Shown: positions 41,733 through 51,028 of the stretch, piece after piece
Layout of the letters: each line of letters starts with the position of its first letter
How positions within the stretch are numbered: the stretch's first letter is position 1
Assembly (NCBI GenBank): GCA_029946065.1
Contig: JAQSDU010000014.1
Span: forward strand, 861,623 to 925,622
Direction: 5' to 3'
Source of the DNA: Flavobacterium sp.
Lineage (GTDB): Bacteria; Bacteroidota; Bacteroidia; Flavobacteriales; Flavobacteriaceae
Length of the DNA: 64,000 bases
Made by a program: the position numbers and the translations under genes
The notes under the pieces: model-generated
Database searches by the model: none
What the model was told of the DNA's origin: nothing
The model's input: only the letters and a program-made list of their open reading frames with translations

Positions 41733-42829
41733 CGGCTTAACAGATTTGCATTTGACAGTAATTCCATATAATGCCCTACCATTTTATCCAACGAAAATTC
41801 GTTATGAATTAGATGGCTTGTATTCACTTCGATCTTTTGTTTTCCTGAATACACATTTTCTATAATTTCCTTTAGTGAAGTACTGTTTCCAGCTTCGAAA
41901 ATATAACCATTTGATCCATTTTTAATCACTTCTTCATTACCGCCTACATTGGTTGTAATCACGGGAACGTTCGCCGCAAGGCTTTCCAATATCGAAAGAC
42001 TGAAACATTCCATGTGTGTGGGTTGCAACAGATAATCGTATTGGCAATAAATCTCGTTCAGATTGGGTTGGCTGCCTTTGAATGAAAAGATATTTTCGCC
42101 GTTGCATTTTTGGACAAGATTTTGCAACTGTGTTTTGTAGGGACCGTCGCCGTAAATGTCAATTTTTAGTTCCGATTGTAATGTTTCCGAAAGTTGTGCA
42201 ACAGCGGCAATCAAATCCTGAATTCCTTTGGACTCTCGTAAATGCGATGCTACGATAAAAGATGGCTGCTTTTCATTTCTGGAAATTCGCATAACAATGG
42301 CATCAGTAACCACACCATTGTATATCGTAACGGCCTTTTTACGCAGGTGTTTACCAAAATCATTAATGATTTGATTGACCGTATAGTTTGAAACGCCAAC
42401 AAACAGATCGGTATATTTTGAATACAGCATTCCTTTGATTCTTTTTTCGATTTTTTTTTGAAGCGGATAGCCATTCAAAGGCCGCGGATTGTGATCGACT
42501 GCAATTATTTTCGCATCAGAAACTTGCTTTATTTTTCTAAATGATGGCGTGCAAAGTTCAACGAAATGCGTAAATATATGTGAATATTCAGTCTTGCTTT
42601 TTTGTTGGTATGCGATAAAAAAAACTTCTGAATTTTGATAATCACTGCTAATAACATTCAACTTTTTATAACCACCGTGATTGGAAATATTTGGAAAAAA
42701 CCAATCTACCTCATAACCATCCGATTTGCATTTTTGGTCAAAAAGCCAGAAAAAATAATCCATTCCGCCAACCCGTTCCGGAAGCAGCTCATAATTGCAG
42801 AGGATGGCTATTTTTCTGTTCATGCCCAT
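41729..42829 (-). CDS. Glycosyltransferase family 4
   Basis: A 366-residue GT-B enzyme (MNRKIAILCNYELLPERVGG near the start, residues 3-22). Later motifs are FIVASHLRESKGIQDLIAAV and the donor site YDYLLQPTHMECFSLSILESLAANVPVIT. The second Met (residue 3) could be the start. It overlaps the upstream gene by 10 nt and the downstream GT11 by 4 nt. Confidence 0.9.
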   Translation of the reverse strand: MGMNRKIAILCNYELLPERVGGMDYFFWLFDQKCKSDGYEVDWFFPNISNHGGYKKLNVISSDYQNSEVFFIAYQQKSKTEYSHIFTHFVELCTPSFRKIKQVSDAKIIAVDHNPRPLNGYPLQKKIEKRIKGMLYSKYTDLFVGVSNYTVNQIINDFGKHLRKKAVTIYNGVVTDAIVMRISRNEKQPSFIVASHLRESKGIQDLIAAVAQLSETLQSELKIDIYGDGPYKTQLQNLVQKCNGENIFSFKGSQPNLNEIYCQYDYLLQPTHMECFSLSILESLAANVPVITTNVGGNEEVIKNGSNGYIFEAGNSTSLKEIIENVYSGKQKIEVNTSHLIHNEFSLDKMVGHYMELLSNANLLSR

Positions 42830-44211
42830 TGAAAAAGTGTTTCCGCAATGCGCTTTCCGGTTCCATGAAGTGGTTTACTTACCTGCATTTGCAAAAGATT
42901 GGTTCTTTGTGCTTGCTGTAAAAGCGGATTTTTCAGGTATTGGTTTATGGCTTCAATCAGTTCAATTTTATTTTTTGCGATTGTCGAAGCATTGCTTTTG
43001 ACTACGTTAATAATATGCGCATACTCTAAAAAACGTTGGTCATCGTAAAGATTATTGTCCTGATTTCCAAACACAACATTAATCACAGGTTTTTCAAATT
43101 GCATAAAATCGAGGCTCATCGTGGAAAGCATATTAATATTCAAATGGGAATACTCGAGCAAACTGCGCATTTCCGTAACATCGTCAACCGAAGGAAAACG
43201 TTGCGACCATGCTTCCTGATGACCGATGCGGGCAAGTTCCCATTTCGGATAATTCCATTTAAGGAATGGGAATTTTGCTGCAATTGGTAAGAATCGTGCC
43301 GGATCTTCTGCGGGCGATGTGCGTATAACTAGGTTTACATCTTCTATCTTGCCTTCGAGAATAGCATTGGCAATCGTTTCGATATACAATTCGTCATTTG
43401 GACTCGTTGCAATATCACCACAACTGAAGCAAATTGTTTTCTTTAGCGGATTTAAATTAAATAGGCTATGAAATTCCGATTGATCAGATGCATACCTTTC
43501 CAAAACATACGGCTCAAACTGCGGTGTGCCAACGATTGCAGTGTTTTCTTTCTTTACATGGGGATAAAAATGCAATAATTCCCGCTGCATCAAATCGCTC
43601 CAAACCAGGAAATAATCAAAATCGGCAGCCATTCTGCCTTTTGAAGCGAGATTATCCCAACTGAATATAAAAGAACAGGAAGTAATTTTCATTTTTTTTG
43701 CGACATAAGCCAATGGTGCGATGAATGGTGGTCGCTGGTGCGTAAAAAATAAAATATCGAAATCGTGTGCCTTTAGCAATTCTTCGTAACCTTTAGTGAT
43801 CGGATTGTTCTTAAAAGTAGCTTGTTGCATTCGGTTAAAAGCACTGATGCTTTTTTCCGTATTAAAAATAGCTGTTAATGCATAAAGCAAACGGGTGGCA
43901 TATCCGCGTGGATTTTTAGCTTTTGACTTATTGAAATTATAATTATCGAAAATTCCAAAATTGTTATTCCGATGCCTTCGCAAATGCGCAACCTCTTTGG
44001 CTTTCCTGAATATCCAGGTCTTAAATGCTTCTTGAAAAACGGGAAGCTCAATTACTTTAGTTGTATTGAGAAAGCCAGAATAAATAGCTTCTGGCAAGCA
44101 TGAAAGTACAACCACCTCATCGAAAGTTTTCTCGGCTTCCGTCAGGAAATCACTCAGGATAAAATTCCTGAAACCGACACCATCCGTTATGACAATTCCT
44201 ATTTTTTTCAT
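42820..44211 (-). CDS. GT-B-like glycosyltransferase of unrecognised family
   Basis: A 463-residue protein. It has a Rossmann-like start (MKKIGIVITDGVGFRNFILSDFL), then TSCSFIFSWDNLASKGRM and FDYFLVWSDLMQRELL, and TAIVGTPQFEPY. These recall the CDP-glycerol glycerophosphotransferase/UDP-sugar GT-B proteins in which a VxGxPxF segment precedes the donor domain, then VNLVIRTSPAEDPARFLP and ISTMSLDFM-like (LSTMSLDFMQFEKPVINV). I call it a probable glycosyl- or glycerol-phosphate transferase. It lies 10 nt after asnB. Confidence 0.65.
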   Translation of the reverse strand: MKKIGIVITDGVGFRNFILSDFLTEAEKTFDEVVVLSCLPEAIYSGFLNTTKVIELPVFQEAFKTWIFRKAKEVAHLRRHRNNNFGIFDNYNFNKSKAKNPRGYATRLLYALTAIFNTEKSISAFNRMQQATFKNNPITKGYEELLKAHDFDILFFTHQRPPFIAPLAYVAKKMKITSCSFIFSWDNLASKGRMAADFDYFLVWSDLMQRELLHFYPHVKKENTAIVGTPQFEPYVLERYASDQSEFHSLFNLNPLKKTICFSCGDIATSPNDELYIETIANAILEGKIEDVNLVIRTSPAEDPARFLPIAAKFPFLKWNYPKWELARIGHQEAWSQRFPSVDDVTEMRSLLEYSHLNINMLSTMSLDFMQFEKPVINVVFGNQDNNLYDDQRFLEYAHIINVVKSNASTIAKNKIELIEAINQYLKNPLLQQAQRTNLLQMQVSKPLHGTGKRIAETLFQWA

Positions 44212-44221
44212 GCAATGAACG

Positions 44222-45913
44222 CTATAATACTGCGCTATTTATCCATTGCCAAATATAAAAACTATTATCCTGATTTCCGTTGCAATATGCCGTCCAAATG
44301 GCTTGAACTTCTTTTTTATTTACAAAATCAAAAGAGGAGAATCTAGCAATTTGCTCATTTGCATAGTCTTTAAGTTCGCCCGACAGCCATTCACGTTGCG
44401 GCGTTTGCAAGGGTCGTTTTGGTGCCAGTGCGATTTGCTTGCCTAAATGCTTTTGTGCCAAATCACGTAGCAACCATTTTGTTTGTCCGTTTTGCATTTT
44501 CATGGCGTCGCTTTGTGCAAAAGCAAGCTCTACAAGGCGATAATCTAAAAAAGGTTCCCGCAATTCTGTGCCGTGCATCATGCTGATACGGTCGTTGAAC
44601 CGCAATGCTCTTGGAATTTTGGTATAAAACAAATCACGGTATTGCAGGTTTTGCAAATGACTTTGAAAAGGCATCTCATACATTTCCTTACGAGAAAATT
44701 GCCTGAATTCTTCGGTTATCGCTTCAGGTCTGACCGGACTGGTGACGACACCTTGTATAATTTGATTGCTATCATTATGGTAATAGTCATATCCGGCCCA
44801 GGCTTCATCCATGCCTTGTCCGTCAAGGATTACGGGGATATTTTCTTTGCGTGCGGCCTTAAAAAGCTGGCTATATGCCAAAGTAGGAAATCCGCCAAAA
44901 GGCTCATCCTGATGATAGGAAACTTTTTCGATCAATTGCGGAATATCAACTGCAGAAAATAAAACTTTATTGAGCGGATACGTTGTCGTTTTCATCAGCT
45001 CGATAACCCATGGCAATTCGTCATAAGTAGTATTATCCGAATAAAACGTAAACGCCTCGATGGATTTTTCAGAATTAAGCTGCTCGTTTACAAGCGCAAT
45101 TAGCAGTGATGAATCGAGCCCGCCACTCACATTCATACCAAGTGGTACATCAGCTCTGAACCTGAGTTGTATCGCATCTGCAAGTAACGATTCGTATTTT
45201 TCTCTTAAAACCGCATCGGGCATTGCATGAATTTGGGCAATCCTTGTCGGAAAGTCATACCATTTTTCAATTCTTATCATTTTGCCAGCGCCATCAACTT
45301 CAAGGAAATGTCCAGCCGGAAGTTGGTTGATATTGCGCCAAAACGTTTCATTTGGAAGTCCGTAGGTGCCATAACAATAATAATTTGCCCAGACCTTACT
45401 ATTCTTTTGTTTCTTTATTCCGGCCGCAAAAAAAGCTTTGATTTCGCTAGAAAAATAAAAATGATTGTTATGAATTGCATAATAAAATGGCTTTACGCCG
45501 AAACGATCACGTGCTGCAAACAATTGCTGGGCTTCGATATCCCAAATGGCGAAACTGAACATGCCGTTGCAACGCTCTAGTGCTGCCGATTTCCATTTGA
45601 TAAAAGCTGCTAAAAGTACTTCTGTATCGGATGCGTTTTTGAACTCGTATTCATGCACCAATTCAGACCTGAGCTCTTTATAATTATAAATTTCGCCGTT
45701 AAAGACAATCACATATCGGCCGCAATTACTGGTCATCGGTTGGTTCGCCGCATCCGACAAATCTATAATACTAAGTCGGTTATGCCCCAAAAATGCATTT
45801 TTCAGACTTCTTATAATTTTAGCATCGGGGCCTCTGTGCTGCTGAGAAAGCAACATGGCATCGATTTCGGGAAGCGCTGGATTAAGACCAATTATGCCTG
45901 CAATACCACACAT
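44222..45913 (-). CDS. asnB: Asparagine synthase (glutamine-hydrolysing) homologue
   Basis: A 563-residue amidotransferase. The mature N-terminal nucleophile Cys2 is in MCGIAGIIG, and the glutaminase domain runs to about 210. The synthetase domain has the PP-loop SGGLDSS (about 262-268). Family enzymes amidate aspartate, but copies in O-antigen loci often amidate uronic acids or other sugar carboxylates. Here it follows neuA (TAATG overlap), so amidation of a nonulosonate or uronate is plausible. An in-frame upstream Met exists at 45991; I rejected it because the nucleophile Cys must follow the initiator Met. Confidence 0.9.
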   Translation of the reverse strand: MCGIAGIIGLNPALPEIDAMLLSQQHRGPDAKIIRSLKNAFLGHNRLSIIDLSDAANQPMTSNCGRYVIVFNGEIYNYKELRSELVHEYEFKNASDTEVLLAAFIKWKSAALERCNGMFSFAIWDIEAQQLFAARDRFGVKPFYYAIHNNHFYFSSEIKAFFAAGIKKQKNSKVWANYYCYGTYGLPNETFWRNINQLPAGHFLEVDGAGKMIRIEKWYDFPTRIAQIHAMPDAVLREKYESLLADAIQLRFRADVPLGMNVSGGLDSSLLIALVNEQLNSEKSIEAFTFYSDNTTYDELPWVIELMKTTTYPLNKVLFSAVDIPQLIEKVSYHQDEPFGGFPTLAYSQLFKAARKENIPVILDGQGMDEAWAGYDYYHNDSNQIIQGVVTSPVRPEAITEEFRQFSRKEMYEMPFQSHLQNLQYRDLFYTKIPRALRFNDRISMMHGTELREPFLDYRLVELAFAQSDAMKMQNGQTKWLLRDLAQKHLGKQIALAPKRPLQTPQREWLSGELKDYANEQIARFSSFDFVNKKEVQAIWTAYCNGNQDNSFYIWQWINSAVL

Positions 45914-46614
45914 TATAAACGATTGATTATGGTTGGTAGTATTGTTTCTGCCTTGCGCCAGTCTTCCATTGTATCGATATTGACATAGCAATCCGGATTG
46001 CTTTCAATACTGCTAAGGGTTGTTCCGTATAGAGAGCCGTTTTTGATGGTGGCTGTTTTGGTAAGATAAACCGATCCGTCGCGAAAAAATGCTTTTGGCA
46101 AATCCTGCCGTCTTTTGATGATTTCTGTTTCACCAGTGGCAATGCTGAGCAATCCATCTTCATCCGATTCGAAAATCCAATGCGGATTATATTCGTGCGG
46201 AACCGGAAGTACACTAACAAGCGCATCTGTCTTTCTTGATACAAATGCTGCGATTGCCGCGTCAACAAATCCGCTTTCACGAAAAGGCGAAGTGGGTTGT
46301 AACAAACAGATTGCATCGAAGTATTCACCCTGAGATTCGAAAAAATCAATGGCATGTGCAACTACAGAAAGACTTGATGCCGCATCTGAAGCCAATTCCT
46401 GAGGTCTTAAAAAAGGCACATCGGCACCAAATTGCATCGCCATCTTTTTAATTTCGATCGCATCAGTTGAAACAATTACTTTGGTAAGCATACTGCTGTG
46501 CAAAGCTTGTTGTATAGTATAAGCTATTAGAGGTTTTTCGCCGAGCATTCTTATATTTTTCCCGGGAATTCCTTTCGATCCGCCACGTGCGGGAATAATA
46601 CCGAGGATTTTCAT
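45913..46614 (-). CDS. neuA: Acylneuraminate (CMP-nonulosonate) cytidylyltransferase
   Basis: A 233-residue enzyme that activates sialic, legionaminic or related acid with CTP. The mononucleotide motif IIPARGGSKGIPGKNI is intact, and VIVSTDAIEIKK and ICLLQPTSPFRE follow, as in NeuA. It overlaps neuC by 1 nt (TGATG) and asnB by 1 nt (TAATG). The nonulosonate type is not resolved from sequence alone. Confidence 0.9.
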   Translation of the reverse strand: MKILGIIPARGGSKGIPGKNIRMLGEKPLIAYTIQQALHSSMLTKVIVSTDAIEIKKMAMQFGADVPFLRPQELASDAASSLSVVAHAIDFFESQGEYFDAICLLQPTSPFRESGFVDAAIAAFVSRKTDALVSVLPVPHEYNPHWIFESDEDGLLSIATGETEIIKRRQDLPKAFFRDGSVYLTKTATIKNGSLYGTTLSSIESNPDCYVNIDTMEDWRKAETILPTIINRL

Positions 46615-47771
46615 CAGTAGGAAATTGTTTTGTGGAATTGAAGTGCAACTGTAGACAGCAATGAAGCAATCGCATTTCCGGCATTTCCGCCGCCATAAAC
46701 AGATGATGGCTTAGCTTTTCCTGATTTTAGCATTTCATGGATGGCTGCTGCAATTTCATTTTTATCATAATCGACATCGGTTACATTATTGCCGCGATCA
46801 CGCTTGTTTTGTCGTGAACCTATATTGATAACCGGAATGCCGAGGAAAGCACATTCGCGGATACCTACACTGGAATTTCCAATAAGCCCTAGAGAATGCT
46901 GCAACAACATTAAAAAATCGCCACCTTCCATATTCTTAAAAAAATGTACTTTTTCGAGTTTGTTCTGTTCCCGAAAGCTACGGATTCCCGAAGACGTTCC
47001 ATCGGCACCTGCATCAACATTGGGCCAGAACCAAAGCGTTGGAATATTCAATTCTTTAACCGCCGTAAGTGTTTCTTCGATATGCCTTCTTGAATTTTCA
47101 TATTCAGTTGTAACGGGATGCTGCATGACCACGAGATAACCTTTTGATAAATCGGGTTGTTCGCCAACGCCACCATATTTTAAATACGGATCAAATGAAA
47201 GTGCGTTGCTGTTTACAATTTCCGAAGCAATATCGATAGACGGACATCCGGTATTGAAAACAAATTCCGGATTCTCGCCGAGTTTTATCACGCGTTCCTT
47301 GGCACTTTCAGAAGCGGTGAAATGATAATCTGCCAATTTTGTAATGGCGTGCCGTACTTTTTCGTCAATGTTTCCCGTTACTTCGCCACCTTGAATGTGT
47401 GCTAGCGGAATGTTCATATAAGCGGCAGAAATCGCTGTGGCAATGGTTTCAAAACGATCAGCGACGGTAACCACAATATCAGGTTTCAGGTTATCGAAGA
47501 CTGTGGAAAGCTCGAGAATTCCGATTCCTGTGGTCTTGGCTGCTGCGGTCAGGTTTTCGCCTTCCAGAACATTAAAAACCTTTGCGCTTATGGTAAAGCC
47601 GTCTTTTTCGATATAATTCACGGCCGAACCATATCTTTCCAACAATGCCGAAGCTGCTACAATAAGTTGAAGTTCCAGTTCGGGATGTTCGGTTATAGCC
47701 TGAAGTACTGTCTTTACACGGCTATAAGAAGGACGTGCAGTAATGACAACGGCAATTTTTCGTTTATTCAT
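46614..47771 (-). CDS. neuC: UDP-N-acetylglucosamine 2-epimerase (hydrolysing)
   Basis: A 385-residue GT-B-like epimerase. Motifs VVTVADRFETIATAISAAYM, then HIQGGEVTGNIDEKVRHAIT and PNVDAGADGTSSGIR, with IGNSSVGIRECAFLGIP, are typical of the hydrolysing form that gives ManNAc from UDP-GlcNAc. In legionaminate pathways a homologue acts on the 2,4-diacetamido sugar. No legB/legC/legH homologue is in the window, which slightly favours the Neu5Ac route. It shares 4 nt (ATGA) with neuB. Confidence 0.9.
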   Translation of the reverse strand: MNKRKIAVVITARPSYSRVKTVLQAITEHPELELQLIVAASALLERYGSAVNYIEKDGFTISAKVFNVLEGENLTAAAKTTGIGILELSTVFDNLKPDIVVTVADRFETIATAISAAYMNIPLAHIQGGEVTGNIDEKVRHAITKLADYHFTASESAKERVIKLGENPEFVFNTGCPSIDIASEIVNSNALSFDPYLKYGGVGEQPDLSKGYLVVMQHPVTTEYENSRRHIEETLTAVKELNIPTLWFWPNVDAGADGTSSGIRSFREQNKLEKVHFFKNMEGGDFLMLLQHSLGLIGNSSVGIRECAFLGIPVINIGSRQNKRDRGNNVTDVDYDKNEIAAAIHEMLKSGKAKPSSVYGGGNAGNAIASLLSTVALQFHKTISY

Positions 47772-48772
47772 ATTATGTCTTCTTCATTTAAAAAATCCCA
47801 TTGCTTTTTATCAAAAGTAAGTTTTTTACCAATGACTTGCTTGAAATCTGCTGCGTTAATGCCAAATCCCTTTGGTTTTTTTGCCTCTAAATCATCAAAT
47901 GTTAAAAGATGCCCTTTTGGTAAATCTTTATTAACGGCAAGCGATTTTTCAAAAATTTGCTTGAGCTGCTTAAAATCTTCATTGGTTTCCTTATTGACCG
48001 GATTGACTAGTGCGGTTTTTATATTGCGTACTGCCTTGACAAGCGTTTCGGTTTCTGCCATTGTTAATGATGATTTTGCATCCGGACCAAATTGATTTCG
48101 ATCAAAAACAACATGAAATTCCAAAATTTCAGCACCAAGAGCAGTCGCGGCAATGCAGCTTTCTATTTTTGCAGAATGATCTGAATAACCAATGGCGACA
48201 TCATAGCGCTTTTTTAATTCTGTAATCACGTTAAGTCCGTAATTTTCGGGTTGCGTTGGATAAGCTGTAGTACATTGCAAAATAGAAAAGTCAACTTTAT
48301 GAGATTGCAGAAAATTAACGGCTGCGTCGAGTTCATCATAACTACTCATGCCTGACGAAAGTATAACCGGTTTTCCGGTCTTTGCGATTTTTTCGAGTAA
48401 AAGGAAATTATTAACTTCTCCTGAACCAATTTTATATCTTTTGACACCAAGTGCTTCGAGCCAATCAACTGCCATATTACTGAACGGCGAACAGATGAAC
48501 TCGAGTCCAACAGTTTCACAATGTACTTTTATTCCCTTCCACTGTTCAAGCGAAAAACCCATGCGTTTCCAATAATCGAAACGCGTTTTGTCTTCATAGG
48601 AAAAAACAACGCGGAAAGGCTCAAATTCACTGCTTTCAGCTTCTGCAATGTGCATCTGAAATTTCACTGCATCAACACTGGTAGTTGCAATTGCATCAAT
48701 ATACGCATGAACAGCGCCCAGACTTCCGTCGTGGGCTTGCCCGATTTCGGCAATGATAAATGGGTTATTCAT
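47768..48772 (-). CDS. neuB: N-acetylneuraminate (or legionaminate) synthase
   Basis: A 334-residue enzyme condensing PEP with ManNAc (or its diacetamido counterpart). The TIM-barrel start NNPFIIAEIGQAHDGSLG and VDAVKFQMH are standard, and EICSPFSN-like (FICSPFSNMAVDWLEALGV), YKIGSGEV, ILSSGMSSYDEL follow. The C-terminal ~60 residues form the SAF domain (LPKGHLLTFDDLEAKKPKG), which closes the active site. First gene of the neuB-neuC-neuA unit, 78 nt downstream of a GT2 gene, with no clear promoter between. Confidence 0.93.
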   Translation of the reverse strand: MNNPFIIAEIGQAHDGSLGAVHAYIDAIATTSVDAVKFQMHIAEAESSEFEPFRVVFSYEDKTRFDYWKRMGFSLEQWKGIKVHCETVGLEFICSPFSNMAVDWLEALGVKRYKIGSGEVNNFLLLEKIAKTGKPVILSSGMSSYDELDAAVNFLQSHKVDFSILQCTTAYPTQPENYGLNVITELKKRYDVAIGYSDHSAKIESCIAATALGAEILEFHVVFDRNQFGPDAKSSLTMAETETLVKAVRNIKTALVNPVNKETNEDFKQLKQIFEKSLAVNKDLPKGHLLTFDDLEAKKPKGFGINAADFKQVIGKKLTFDKKQWDFLNEEDII

Positions 48773-48850
48773 GGGTTTATATTTATAGCACCAATTTTAC
48801 GGTAAATCTAAAAAAAACATAGTTAACAATGCTGGCTGTATGCTAAAACT

Positions 48851-49762
48851 TTAATCACTTTCGGGCTGCCAATATACCGGAACCTTTTCTATTTGTTGGA
48901 ATTTTCGATACTGTTGAAGCGAGAAAGGCTTCCTGTTTTTTATGACTTTAGGTATTGCTATTATCAAATCTAAAAAGGCTAGCGTGAGGGCTGATGCCGC
49001 TTTCCAATCTCCTTTAATAACTTTTAATTTTACCTGCATCCAAATGGAATACGCCATTTTTCTGGGAATTGCTTGTAATGGATCAAATAAAAAGTAAAGA
49101 AACCAACCGTTTCGAAGTGAATTCCTAAGCCTTTTTGTGTAGTCACCTTGTTTTTTTCTTGATTTTACATCAACACGGTGGTGTACCAAAACTTCCGGAA
49201 GATAATCCATCGCAATTCCGTTGTGAAACAATTGTTTGGCGGCGAACTCTTCCTCACTATAAAAAATAAACCATTCTGGATAATTAGGAATCTGTCGCCA
49301 GCTTTCCATTCGCCAGACATGACCACAACCTACGAAACCATTTACAGGAAACGATTTTGATTGTGACGAAGTATGCTCAGGTGCCTTTAGTCCCCAAAAA
49401 ATGCGAAATGCGATAAGTCCGCAATTTGGATTTTCAGAAAAATGTTTTTGTATAAAATACAATGGATTGTCGCTTATAAAATGGGAATCGTCATCCAGTG
49501 AAATAGCATAATCGGCAGTCGTTTCATTAAGCATTTGATTGCGACAAAAGATATAACCTTTCGAAATTTCATTTCTTTTCAATTCAATTTCAGGAAAGTT
49601 CTGTTTGACTGCATTGTAAGTCCCGTCGTTAGAACCATCATCATACACGGTGCAACTAACATTTTCTTGTTCAAAAAGAAATTTAATCTTTTCAAGCGTA
49701 AGCAAAAGGTCGGCTTTCCGGTTTTTTGTTGCGATCAATATGGAAAAAATCTGTTCAGGCAT
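48851..49762 (-). CDS. Glycosyltransferase family 2
   Basis: A 303-residue GT-A enzyme. The start SILIATKNRKADLLLTLEKI with YDDGSNDGT and the donor motif ADYAISLDDDSHFISD are canonical. A later acidic site, FIFYSEEEFAAKQLFHNG, may bind the acceptor. 78 nt upstream of neuB in gene order, 8 nt after the previous gene. Confidence 0.9.
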   Translation of the reverse strand: MPEQIFSILIATKNRKADLLLTLEKIKFLFEQENVSCTVYDDGSNDGTYNAVKQNFPEIELKRNEISKGYIFCRNQMLNETTADYAISLDDDSHFISDNPLYFIQKHFSENPNCGLIAFRIFWGLKAPEHTSSQSKSFPVNGFVGCGHVWRMESWRQIPNYPEWFIFYSEEEFAAKQLFHNGIAMDYLPEVLVHHRVDVKSRKKQGDYTKRLRNSLRNGWFLYFLFDPLQAIPRKMAYSIWMQVKLKVIKGDWKAASALTLAFLDLIIAIPKVIKNRKPFSLQQYRKFQQIEKVPVYWQPESD

Positions 49763-49770
49763 TTTGATGA

Positions 49771-51012
49771 TTATAAGCTTTCAATGGCAATTTTAAGATA
49801 AGATGCTGACAAATAATGCAACAAATCGCTTCTGTTCAATTGAAGTGCATTCGGATTTTTTTTCCATATTTCGTATAGTCTTCCGATTGCAATTGCTATT
49901 TTATCGACATCGTCGGCTTCTGTCCAAAAAGGATAATCGTCGCCCAAAAGCCTTCTGGTTTCGCTATAATAAGGTGACAATAAAAGTATTGGCTTATTGG
50001 CCTCGACGCAGTGTGGAAATTTTGCAGGAAGGAACGGACTTATTTCTGATTTGGCCTCAAGGATGACGTTAACAGCTGTATTTTGCTGTAAATTATAAAT
50101 TACGTCAAAAGGAATATTTTGATTGGCAATATAAAGTTCAGGTGTGTTTTTATAATTGGAAAGCAATTTTGCATGATCGGAAGCCGGACCAATAAGCAAT
50201 AAACACGATTCGGCGATAGCTTCCGGATTTTGTTGTAAAAACAGTAAATAACCATCGATCAAAGCTTTTGGATTGCGCTGTTTCATTAGGTTTCCGGCGT
50301 GCAGCAAGTTGAATTTTGACGCGTCAAAATAATCCAGGAACTGATTGTTCTTAATGCTATAGGCTGCATTTTGATGTGGTATGATAATGCCCGTTTTGAG
50401 AAAATTCGGAAAATAACTTCCCATCCATTCTTTCAGCAGTTGACTTGGAAAAGCGCTGTATTTTGCTTTTTCAGACAATTTGACGAAAAAATCTTCTTTG
50501 AATTTATAGGCAGGCTCCACCCAATTATAAGGACGTGGATAATAATGAAAAGGATAGGGATCATGGATATATGCAATCCATTTTGAATGCCATTCCGGAA
50601 TTTGCAATACGGCATAATGCGGTCGAAAACTGCCGCCTTTACTGAGTGTAAGAACAAGATCTACAGCTAAATTTGATTGCTGCAGTGCTTTCTTAATGCT
50701 ATTAGTATCATTAAAAAACGTGAACGAAAAGCCAAATCTTTTTTCAAAAAAAGGAGCTAGTTCTATTTTAAATTTGCGTTGTAAGATGCGTTGTGCCCTA
50801 CTGATAAAATAATTCAGGCTAAATTTTATTTCGGGAATGGAATAGCAGTTAATGCCGTCGAGCAGAATATTTTTTCTAGTATAATGATAAACGGTAATTT
50901 CAAAACCTGCTTTACGGAGATTAGCAATAAGCGCAACATTGGCTTTAGAACCGCTACTGTCCTCGATGTCGATGGAGTCTGTTATCACAATTATTTTAGC
51001 ACCGTATTTCAA
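49771..51012 (-). CDS. Glycosyltransferase (GT-B, GT4-like)
   Basis: A 413-residue protein with a Rossmann start (GAKIIVITDSIDIEDSSGSK). The C-terminal domain has NLLHAGNLMKQRNPKALIDGY and TAVNVILEAKSEISPFLPAKF, PHCVEANKPILLLS. The donor site is somewhat divergent from classic GT4 (E..K pattern SEISPFLP) but the fold pattern is clear. WHSKWIAYIHDPYPFHYYPR in the N-domain is aromatic-rich, typical of acceptor sites. Confidence 0.8.
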   Translation of the reverse strand: MKYGAKIIVITDSIDIEDSSGSKANVALIANLRKAGFEITVYHYTRKNILLDGINCYSIPEIKFSLNYFISRAQRILQRKFKIELAPFFEKRFGFSFTFFNDTNSIKKALQQSNLAVDLVLTLSKGGSFRPHYAVLQIPEWHSKWIAYIHDPYPFHYYPRPYNWVEPAYKFKEDFFVKLSEKAKYSAFPSQLLKEWMGSYFPNFLKTGIIIPHQNAAYSIKNNQFLDYFDASKFNLLHAGNLMKQRNPKALIDGYLLFLQQNPEAIAESCLLLIGPASDHAKLLSNYKNTPELYIANQNIPFDVIYNLQQNTAVNVILEAKSEISPFLPAKFPHCVEANKPILLLSPYYSETRRLLGDDYPFWTEADDVDKIAIAIGRLYEIWKKNPNALQLNRSDLLHYLSASYLKIAIESL

Positions 51013-51028
51013 ATTAAGCCAGGTATTT

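Noticed and set aside
45914..45991. Upstream start of asnB
   Set aside because: The glutaminase nucleophile must be Cys2 after the initiator Met, which holds only for the ATG at 45913.
47667..48095. Long plus-strand open frame over neuB and neuC
   Set aside because: Antisense shadow; the neuB and neuC frames carry complete family motifs.
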